6,912 nucleotides of DNA from contig JAAUTT010000236.1 of assembly GCA_012031335.1 (NCBI GenBank), forward strand, positions 1 to 6,912, in the 5' to 3' direction. The notes under the pieces were generated by a model. That model worked only from the letters and a program-made list of their open reading frames with translations, did not search any database and was not told the origin of the DNA. Position numbers and translations under genes: made by a program. Positions 1 through 5,699 of this stretch are shown here, piece by piece; position 1 is the first letter of the stretch, and each line of letters opens with the position of its first letter. Source of the stretch: Bacteroidales bacterium. GTDB lineage: Bacteria; Bacteroidota; Bacteroidia; Bacteroidales; JAAUTT01.

Positions 1-200
1 ATAGCAATACACTCAGCATTTTTATCGGTTAAAAAGGCTTTAAAGTTACTAAAGCCCATATTGCGGCATCCTATCAAACCATAATTGACTTTCTGGTTCG
101 AGCTGCATCCAGCAGTAGTGACCATCATGGACGACAACAAAATGCCACCCGAGATCATTCCCGATTTCTTAATAAATTCTCTTCTGTTTTCAGTTTCCAT
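1..200 (-). CDS. Gfo/Idh/MocA-type oxidoreductase, Tat-exported, N-terminal 66 residues only
   Basis: Reading leftward from the ATG at 200-198, the frame stays open to the window edge, so only the N-terminus is present. Seen: METENRREFIKKSG carries a twin-arginine motif (Arg6-Arg7-Glu-Phe-Ile-Lys), followed by a hydrophobic stretch (about 14-30) and a Cys at 32 in TTAGC. That is a possible but imperfect lipobox, because the -3 position is Thr. A Rossmann-type beta strand and nucleotide loop follow at about 38-50 (VNYGLIGCRNMGF). Known: this arrangement is common in Bacteroidota Gfo/Idh/MocA proteins, which use NAD(P) to oxidise, reduce or otherwise process sugars and are often exported by Tat with cofactor bound. 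Inference: it acts on a sugar released by the two upstream hydrolases. The start follows the GH3 stop by 36 bp, so it is probably the third gene of that operon. The start is chosen because it includes the Tat motif; Met15 would remove it. The loop has Arg-Asn where many members have a central Gly. Substrate is unknown. Confidence 0.8.
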   Translation of the reverse strand, partial: METENRREFIKKSGMISGGILLSSMMVTTAGCSSNQKVNYGLIGCRNMGFSNFKAFLTDKNAECIA

Positions 201-236
201 TATCTTGACAAAAGTTAGTGTGCTTTTTAAGTTTTT

Positions 237-2855
237 TTAATCTGTTACCGCGAAAATTCTGCCTTTCATTTCCAGCTCCGTTTGCGTAAAGGAGTCGTCG
301 GCAGCTGCACCCGATGGTTGTTTGCCTCCGGCTGAGATCATAAATTTACCGGGTTCCACCACCCTGTGAAAGGTTTTATCAATAACCGAAAACTGATCGG
401 CTTTTAATTCAAGTTCCACCTTCCGGGTTTCACCAGCCTTGAGGAATACCCTTTTTATGGCTGCCAGGGAAATTTGGGGTACCGGCACATCCGACTCCAG
501 GTCGCGGATATAAACCTGTACAACTTCTTCACCGTCGAGTTTGCCGGTGTTGGTCACATCCACCGAAATTTTCACAGCATCGCCGGCATTAACCAGTGTA
601 GGCACTTTCAAGCCCGAATATTTAAAAGAAGTATAGCTGAGACCGTAACCAAAAGGATACAGCGGCTCTCCCTTAAAGTAACGGTATGTGCGTCCTTCCA
701 TGCGGTAATCTTTGAAATCGGGAAGCTGCTCTGCCGATTTATAAAAGGTAACGGGGAGACGTCCCGATGGATTATATTCACCATACAATAACCGCACGAG
801 AGCTTTACCCGTTGCCTCACCAGGATAAAAAGCCTGCACAATCGCGTTTACATGCTGCGCTTCCCAGTTCAGGGCAATGGCGCTTCCGCTGAAATTGATA
901 TATACAATCGGCTTACCGGTTTTCTGCAGCTCTTTCAACAGGTCTTCCTGCACTTTAGGAAGATCGAGACTGGTGCGGTCGCCATGCGAGAAACCATCAA
1001 TTTCCAGGGGCATTTCTTCACCTTCCAGATCGGCCGAAATCCCGCCGCAAAAAACGATGACATCGGCTTTGGCAGCTGCTGCCAGGGCTTCTTTACGGTA
1101 ATCGCGCGAAACATCTACCCAGGTAAGGGTAGCCGAGGGTTCTATGGCATTGCCCCACCAGGCTGGAGTTACCGAGAATTCAGCTACAACATTATATTTT
1201 TTGCCTTTCTCGAGGAGCATGCCTTTGGAGTCGGGTTGTTTATCGTCGATTTTCACTTTTACATTACCACCGAACATATAAGTGGCGGTTTTATCAGGAA
1301 CAAGTATACCCGTCCATCTCACCGAGAACTGATCTTCAAGTTTATTGCTAACGGGCGACTTATACCAGTAGAAGTTTACAGCACTGTCGGTTTTTACAAA
1401 CGAAGGAGTTCCGTTGAAACTGTTATTGGTAAAATATGCCCCTTGCAGTCCCGGTTTCAACTTCCCATTATCATCATGGAAAAAGTTTTTGTATGAAATG
1501 ATTTCGTGATTTGTATATACACCGGGAACAATGGGACATCCCGGTGCGTAAGTTAAGCTGTTACCCAGTTTTGTACGCATTGCCGTCAGCGGTGTTATGG
1601 GTCGGATGGGAATTCCGTTGTAGTTACCGATGAGAATGGAAAAGTTATCGGCATTGGGGCCAATGAGCGCAACTTTTTTCCCTTGTTTTAGGGGGAGAAT
1701 ACCATCATTCTTAAGTAATACCATCGATTTTTCGGCTGCCAGCTCCGTAAGTTTCAGGTGTTCGGGAGATCCCACCACAGAAAAAGGTATTTTGGTATAA
1801 GCCACCTGGTCGGCCGGGTCGAACATACCAAGCAGGAACCGGGCTTTGAAAAGGCGCTTTACGGAGGTATTGATATCTTTTTCGTTGATCATGCCCACAT
1901 GAATAGCCGAGTCGAGGTTGGGTACCAGGAAACTTCCGGGTGTTTCGCAGTTAAGGTCGGTACCTGCCGATATGGACCATCCCCAGGCTTGTGATGAGGT
2001 TTGAACCATGTGATGGGCATTTTTGGTATAAAAATCGGAGATAGCGCCACAATCGGACACAATATAACCTTTAAAGCCGAAATCGTTACGAAGAATATCT
2101 TTCAGGAGGAGGTCGGATCCACAGCAGGGCTGATCACGAAACCGGTTGTATGCACACATCACTGAGTAAACGTTGGCTTCCTTTACGGTTGCTCTGAAAG
2201 CCGGCAGATATGTTTCGTACAGATCGCGGTCGTTCACATAAATATTGTCGATATGGCGGGTGTATTCCGGACCACTGTGTACGGCATAGTGCTTGGATGT
2301 TGCAACGGTTTTAAGGTACTTCGGGTCGTTACCCTGGAGACCTTTGATAAAATTAACAGCCATCCGGCCGGTCAGATATGGATCTTCGCCATAGGTCTCC
2401 TGCCCTCTGCCCCAGCGCGGGTCGCGGAATATATTGATGTTGGGTGTCCAAAAAGTTAATCCGGTATATATGCTGTAAACATTATTTTTTACAAAGTTGT
2501 GGTGTTTAGCCCTTGCTTCGTCGGAGATAGCGGTAGCTATTTTAAACATTAAATCCTCATCGAAGGTAGCCGATAAGCCGATGGCCTGCGGGAAAACGGT
2601 GGCTTTGCCGGCACGGGCCACACCGTGGAGACATTCGTTCCACCAGTTGTACGAAGGTATACCCAGCCTGTCGATGGCAGGAGTATAGTTAAAAAGTTGC
2701 GAAACTTTTTCCTGAAGGGTAAGACGCGAAACCAGATCGTCGACCCGTTCGTCGATACTCAGGCTCGTGTTCTGAAACGGGTATTGCTGGCCAAATACTG
2801 GCAAATACACAAACAGTGCTGCTATTAGGAGCAAATAATAAACATTTTTCTTCAT
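237..2855 (-). CDS. GH3 family beta-xylosidase/beta-glucosidase with inserted PA14 domain, secreted
   Basis: An 872-residue glycoside hydrolase family 3 enzyme that should release terminal beta-linked xylose or glucose from oligosaccharides with retention of configuration. Residues 1-22 form a signal peptide (MKKN, a hydrophobic core, then cleavage near FGQQ) without a lipobox Cys, so it is likely periplasmic. The N-terminal barrel (about 30-345) shows YNWWNECLHGVARAG (69-83), DPRWGRGQETYGEDP (145-159), KHYAVHSGPE (188-197) and the nucleophile Asp268 in VSDCGAI. The C-terminal alpha/beta domain begins near 375 and is split by a PA14-like insertion (about 465-585). It resumes with LEGEE (610-614), where Glu611 or a neighbour is the likely acid/base, and GDR (625-627). 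A fibronectin-III-like domain (about 760-845) ends the protein. The WWNECLHGVA and SDCGAI signatures resemble GH3 beta-xylosidases more than classical SDW beta-glucosidases, but sequence alone does not fix the sugar. It starts 49 bp after the GH42 stop and ends 36 bp before the oxidoreductase, so it is probably the middle gene of the operon. The gene is intact. Confidence 0.95.
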   Translation of the reverse strand: MKKNVYYLLLIAALFVYLPVFGQQYPFQNTSLSIDERVDDLVSRLTLQEKVSQLFNYTPAIDRLGIPSYNWWNECLHGVARAGKATVFPQAIGLSATFDEDLMFKIATAISDEARAKHHNFVKNNVYSIYTGLTFWTPNINIFRDPRWGRGQETYGEDPYLTGRMAVNFIKGLQGNDPKYLKTVATSKHYAVHSGPEYTRHIDNIYVNDRDLYETYLPAFRATVKEANVYSVMCAYNRFRDQPCCGSDLLLKDILRNDFGFKGYIVSDCGAISDFYTKNAHHMVQTSSQAWGWSISAGTDLNCETPGSFLVPNLDSAIHVGMINEKDINTSVKRLFKARFLLGMFDPADQVAYTKIPFSVVGSPEHLKLTELAAEKSMVLLKNDGILPLKQGKKVALIGPNADNFSILIGNYNGIPIRPITPLTAMRTKLGNSLTYAPGCPIVPGVYTNHEIISYKNFFHDDNGKLKPGLQGAYFTNNSFNGTPSFVKTDSAVNFYWYKSPVSNKLEDQFSVRWTGILVPDKTATYMFGGNVKVKIDDKQPDSKGMLLEKGKKYNVVAEFSVTPAWWGNAIEPSATLTWVDVSRDYRKEALAAAAKADVIVFCGGISADLEGEEMPLEIDGFSHGDRTSLDLPKVQEDLLKELQKTGKPIVYINFSGSAIALNWEAQHVNAIVQAFYPGEATGKALVRLLYGEYNPSGRLPVTFYKSAEQLPDFKDYRMEGRTYRYFKGEPLYPFGYGLSYTSFKYSGLKVPTLVNAGDAVKISVDVTNTGKLDGEEVVQVYIRDLESDVPVPQISLAAIKRVFLKAGETRKVELELKADQFSVIDKTFHRVVEPGKFMISAGGKQPSGAAADDSFTQTELEMKGRIFAVTD

Positions 2856-2904
2856 CTTTTTCTCGTTTAAGTTAAAGTTACTAAAGTTTCTGAATCAGGA
2901 ATTT

Positions 2905-4995
2905 CTATTTAACCTTCCATACGGTTACTCCAGCCGGTTGAATTTCCTGATTTCCAACCACAATTTTGGATGACGGTGGTATACTCAGCTTATATATTTT
3001 ATCGGAATAGTTCACGGCAATACCCAAACCATTGCGGTACTCCACAGTCACTCCTTCGGGATAATTTTCGACAGGAATATTCCAGGAAGCATAGAGTTTT
3101 TTCAGCAGGCTGTTTTCAAGGAGACCTTCGTTGCTGTCGATACCCACAAAAGTGACGGTACCTTTGCCCAGCTTACGGGTGATAACAGCGGGTTTTCCGG
3201 CGTAATAATCGCCCTGGTAGGTAGCGAGTGTTGCGGTTCCCTGAAAAGGCTTAACAATATCACCCCAGGTTTTCCAGGCATATTTTTTATTATCCATTAC
3301 TACTGAGTCCTGGGCGTGCGGCATGGGAAGATCGTAAAATTCGATTTCGGCACCGATCAGGTCCCATATGGGCTGAGCAAATTTTGCTTCCCAGAGATGC
3401 ATATCGCGGTTTTTATACCCGGTTCGGCAGGTAAGGATGAGGTTACCACCGTTTTGAGCATATGCGGATAGTTTATCGATCAGGGCTTTATCAATCTGCT
3501 GATATGCCGGAGCTATCAATACAGGATATTTCGAGAAATCCATAGGATCGGTAATAATATCGACCGGAGCGCCAAACGATTTCAGTGTATTGTAATATTT
3601 GTTGATATGCTCCATGGAATTCCACTGGTTTGTTTGTTTGTTCATCTCCATTCCCCAGATATTTTCGAAGTTATAGAGGATCGCTGTTTTACGAGCCAGA
3701 TAAGGAGCCGGCAAGCTTGCTTTTGGGTCGTATTGCTTTCTTAGTGCGTTAATTTCGGCCATAAATTGCCTGAATTCGATTCCACCGGGTGTAGGGGTTA
3801 CGCCATCGGGACCGACAATGCCATAGTGGTATTGCTCATATCCTGAAAGTGGTGCCCGGTAACGATAAGTACAAGCTATTCGGGAGCCACCGGCAAACTG
3901 ATGCCAGAGCCACATCCTGACGGCACCCGGAGCCGGTTGTGCGTTGATGCTTCCCCAGTTCACCTGCCCTGGCTGCAGTTCCATCACCCCATAATAAGGA
4001 GATAAAGGACGAAAGAAATCGTTGGCAAAAGGAATACGGAGAGGGTCGCCTATGCGGTAACCTTTGCGGCCGATGCCGCGGGATTCGCCATACACCATAT
4101 ACCGGGTATAAGTAATAAAGTCGAGGTCTTTGCTTTTGCCAATATAACCACCATCGTAATTGGGGATATAATTGGATGTTACCCACTGATTGCGTGCATA
4201 TTTTTTAATTTCGCGAGCCTGATCATCGAGGAAAGATGCCGTTTCCCAGGCAGCAAAGCGATAATGGTCGAGCCGTTGGTTGAGGTTCATGCCCCATTGG
4301 CGGTGCAAGGGAATATTGATCTCGGAAAAGTCGGAATACAATTGACTCCAGAAGGCCGTTCCCCAGGCTTTGTTTAGTGCATCGATGGTACCATACTGAT
4401 TTTTGAGCCATTCGCGGAAACGCTGTTGGGCATCCTGGTTGTAATCGTGAAAAGTACGGGGCTCATTGTCGATCTGCCATCCGATGATGCGGGGATCGTT
4501 GCCATACCGTTTGGCCAGTTCGGCCACCATTTTTACGGAATACTTTCTGTAAACACTGCTGGAGAAAGTAGCATGCTGTCTACCTCCATGATCCATGCGT
4601 TTACCGTTTTCGTCGAGTTCCAATACCTCGGGATGTTTCCGCACCAGCCAAACCGGAGGAGTGGCCGTGGACGTACACATTATTACTTTTAATTTATATT
4701 TAGCAGCCAGGGCAACTGCCTTATCGAGCCATGCGAAATCGTAACGGCCCTCCTCGGGTTCGAGCTGAGCCCAGGCAAATTCGGCATAATGGGTAAATTC
4801 AAACCCCATGGAGGCAATATTCCTTAAATCGCGGTCCCATTGCGAGGAATCCCAATGTTCGGGATAATAATAAACACCAGTGGTGATAAGCTGGTTTTCA
4901 GGGAAGTAATCGGGATTTTGCTGCGCAGTTATCTGGGTAGCAAAAACTGTTAAGATCAACGAAATAAACAATTTAAAAGACAAGTTATTTTTCAT
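2905..4995 (-). CDS. GH42 family beta-galactosidase, secreted, lacking the zinc-cluster cysteines
   Basis: A 696-residue glycoside hydrolase family 42 enzyme, about the usual family length. GH42 enzymes remove terminal beta-galactose, and some act on alpha-L-arabinopyranose. A signal peptide (1-24, cleavage near TA/QQNP) sends it to the periplasm, whereas many characterised GH42 enzymes are cytoplasmic. The catalytic barrel (about 35-415) contains GVYYYPEHW (40-48), FAWAQLEPEEG (73-83), the acid/base Glu178 in WQIDNEPR and the nucleophile Glu339 in GVMELQPGQVNW. A middle trimerisation-type domain (about 434-630), including the GKGTVTFVG stretch, and a small C-terminal beta domain (about 648-696) follow. 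The four Cys that bind zinc in A4-type enzymes are missing: the matching sites read HATFSSS (Thr143) and DYNQDA (Asp184, Asn186, Ala189). It is the first gene of the apparent operon, with about 450 bp of non-coding DNA before it, and its stop is TAG. The exact substrate is uncertain, but the family assignment is firm. Confidence 0.95.
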   Translation of the reverse strand: MKNNLSFKLFISLILTVFATQITAQQNPDYFPENQLITTGVYYYPEHWDSSQWDRDLRNIASMGFEFTHYAEFAWAQLEPEEGRYDFAWLDKAVALAAKYKLKVIMCTSTATPPVWLVRKHPEVLELDENGKRMDHGGRQHATFSSSVYRKYSVKMVAELAKRYGNDPRIIGWQIDNEPRTFHDYNQDAQQRFREWLKNQYGTIDALNKAWGTAFWSQLYSDFSEINIPLHRQWGMNLNQRLDHYRFAAWETASFLDDQAREIKKYARNQWVTSNYIPNYDGGYIGKSKDLDFITYTRYMVYGESRGIGRKGYRIGDPLRIPFANDFFRPLSPYYGVMELQPGQVNWGSINAQPAPGAVRMWLWHQFAGGSRIACTYRYRAPLSGYEQYHYGIVGPDGVTPTPGGIEFRQFMAEINALRKQYDPKASLPAPYLARKTAILYNFENIWGMEMNKQTNQWNSMEHINKYYNTLKSFGAPVDIITDPMDFSKYPVLIAPAYQQIDKALIDKLSAYAQNGGNLILTCRTGYKNRDMHLWEAKFAQPIWDLIGAEIEFYDLPMPHAQDSVVMDNKKYAWKTWGDIVKPFQGTATLATYQGDYYAGKPAVITRKLGKGTVTFVGIDSNEGLLENSLLKKLYASWNIPVENYPEGVTVEYRNGLGIAVNYSDKIYKLSIPPSSKIVVGNQEIQPAGVTVWKVK

Positions 4996-5056
4996 AGGTA
5001 TTCTAATTAGCAGAATGTGCTAAAATAAAACAAATATTGGAACCCATCCCAACACA

Positions 5057-5092
5057 CTGTATTAATTATGATCGTAAAACTGTTAAGATTAT
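5057..5092. promoter_or_regulatory. Candidate direct-repeat operator upstream of GH42
   Basis: Two imperfect copies of a 14-mer, ACTGTATTAATTAT (5057-5070) and ACTGTTAAGATTAT (5079-5092), match at 10 of 14 positions. They start 22 bp apart, about two helical turns, so they face the same side of the DNA. They lie 62-97 nt before the GH42 start codon. AraC-family and hybrid two-component regulators of Bacteroidota often bind direct repeats spaced like this. That it is a binding site is inference; the region is A/T-rich and such a match can arise by chance. Confidence 0.2.
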
Positions 5093-5288
5093 TTCCTGAT
5101 TACCGCCTCAGGTGTGTCTGTTACCCATAAATTTCTACACTAATCAGGTCTGCTCTTCCAAAACTTTGAAATAGATTACATTTTGTTTATTCGTTATTGG
5201 GAAAGTTAGGCTAATGGACCGCACTTAATCCACATTAATCTTCTGAAAAGCGTTTGATCCATTTTAAACTGATTCACTACCAGCTTGT

Positions 5289-5306
5289 AAAACCTGAAGG
5301 TTTTTT
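5289..5306. terminator. Small hairpin with T-run, possible terminator or attenuator
   Basis: AAAACC (5289-5294), loop TGAA and GGTTTT (5299-5304) form a 6-bp stem that runs into a six-T tract on the plus strand. On the minus strand it reads as an equally weak hairpin ending in TTTT. It is A/T-rich with only two G-C pairs. No plus-strand gene precedes it. On the minus strand it lies between the 48-codon ORF and GH42, where it could back up termination or lie in a long GH42 leader. Weak evidence only. Confidence 0.25.
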
Positions 5307-5350
5307 ACCACAATTCATTTGGCATTAATAGACGATAGAAACATAGCCAT

Positions 5351-5372
5351 CGGAATGAAAATAAACATTCCG
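5351..5372. repeat. Short inverted repeat that competes with the adjacent terminator stem
   Basis: CGGAATG (5351-5357) and CATTCCG (5366-5372) are perfect 7-bp complements around an 8-nt A-rich loop. CATTCCG is also part of the left arm of the larger inverted repeat (5364-5376), and CGGAATG occurs a third time in its right arm (5423-5429). The middle copy can therefore pair with either neighbour but not both. This is visible directly; any regulatory role is inference. Confidence 0.45.
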
Positions 5373-5431
5373 GTACTGGGAATTTCCTTTCCCTAAAAAG
5401 GGAACATAATCCACAATCGTACCGGAATGTT
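5358..5431 (-). terminator. 13-bp perfect inverted repeat with nested hairpin; terminator of the 48-codon ORF
   Basis: AACATTCCGGTAC (5364-5376) and GTACCGGAATGTT (5419-5431) are perfect reverse complements. The 42-nt loop holds a second hairpin, TTCCCT/AGGGAA (5389-5394 and 5399-5404) around AAAA. On the minus strand the long stem is followed at once by TATTTT, while on the plus strand there is no T-run, so it points leftward as a Rho-independent-like terminator. It begins 16 nt after the stop of the 48-codon ORF. The loop is longer than usual for an intrinsic terminator, so a small palindromic repeat element is an alternative. Confidence 0.55.
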
Positions 5432-5447
5432 GTTATCAGGATAGTCG

Positions 5448-5594
5448 CTATTTTTCATTACTACCCGAAGAACGTTCTCTTTCGGCCGGATTGTCGCCCG
5501 ATTCAAAATCGTATTCCCGGTTGTCGTTCATGGAATTCTTTCCGGGTTTTTTGCTTGCTTTGTTTGTCTTTGCTTTGTTTTCCTTTCGTGCCAT
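5448..5594 (-). CDS. Small charged hypothetical protein, 48 aa
   Basis: A minus-strand frame from the ATG at 5594-5592 to TAG at 5450-5448. I do not recognise a family. The N-terminal half is Lys/Asn/Ala-rich (MARKENKAKTNKASKKPGKN, 1-20). The second half is acidic and polar (NDNREYDFESGDNPAERERS, 23-42), ending SSGSNEK. There is no membrane segment, signal peptide or Cys, and it looks disordered. Support for a real gene: a 13-bp terminator-like stem with a T-rich tail starts 16 nt after the stop in the right orientation, and the composition resembles other tiny, highly charged Bacteroidota proteins. Against: it is short, has no ribosome binding site, and overlaps an open plus-strand frame. 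Met22 is an alternative start. It is divergent from the channel gene across 105 bp. Function unknown. Confidence 0.45.
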   Translation of the reverse strand: MARKENKAKTNKASKKPGKNSMNDNREYDFESGDNPAERERSSGSNEK

Positions 5595-5699
5595 ATATCA
5601 GGTTTTAAAGTTACGTCGATATGCGGCAAAGAACATACCATCCGAACTGTATACCATTGTGGAATTAATATTGCCTGAAAGAATCAAAAATAATCCAGC
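5595..5699. promoter_or_regulatory. Divergent intergenic region between the 48-codon ORF and the channel gene
   Basis: If both starts are right, this 105-bp A/T-rich gap must hold the promoters for the leftward small ORF and the rightward channel gene. On the minus strand TATTTTTG (plus 5685-5692) fits the Bacteroidota -7 consensus TAnnTTTG, but no TTG lies at the expected upstream spacing. On the plus strand TAATATTG (5666-5673) is one base off. No Shine-Dalgarno sequence precedes either start. Promoter positions are tentative. Confidence 0.25.

Larger units (their letters stand above)
4996..5350. other. Intergenic region upstream of the GH42 operon
   Basis: No convincing gene, tRNA or mobile element is visible on either strand; the longest frames are peptides of about 17-20 codons. 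The operon promoter should lie here, reading leftward. The best -7-like match to the Bacteroidota consensus TAnnTTTG is AATATTTG on the minus strand (plus positions 5031-5038), about 36 nt before the ATG. It misses the first base and has no TTG at the expected upstream spacing, so I do not call it a promoter. The direct repeat at 5057-5092 and the hairpin at 5289-5304 are listed separately. Confidence 0.6.

Noticed and set aside
852..1496. Plus-strand 214-codon frame and shorter plus-strand frames within 474-2828
   Set aside because: They lie entirely antisense to the GH3 gene, whose motifs are unmistakable, and their translations show no domain-like pattern.
40..2886. Exact 15-mer TTAAAGTTACTAAAG at 40-54 and 2872-2886
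   Set aside because: One copy codes for oxidoreductase residues and the other lies in the GH42-GH3 gap. It is A/T-rich, has only two copies and no flanking similarity, so chance is adequate.
3836..4411. Minus-strand 116- and 62-codon frames within the GH42 gene
   Set aside because: Alternative frames of the GH42 coding sequence with no plausible start context or recognisable motif.
5068..5130. Plus-strand 20-codon peptide starting MIVKLLRLF
   Set aside because: Chance-length frame inside the GH42 upstream region, with no supporting signals.
5315..5368. Minus-strand 17-codon hydrophobic peptide (MFIFIPMAMFLSSINAK) ahead of the 5289-5304 hairpin
   Set aside because: It looks a little like a leader peptide before an attenuator, but its start lies inside the inverted-repeat arm, it has no ribosome binding signal and it is too short to support.
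5364..5431. Reading the 13-bp inverted repeats as ends of a miniature transposable element
   Set aside because: No target-site duplication is visible at the flanks, and the T-rich tail plus the position after a stop codon fit a terminator better. Additional genomic copies would reopen this.
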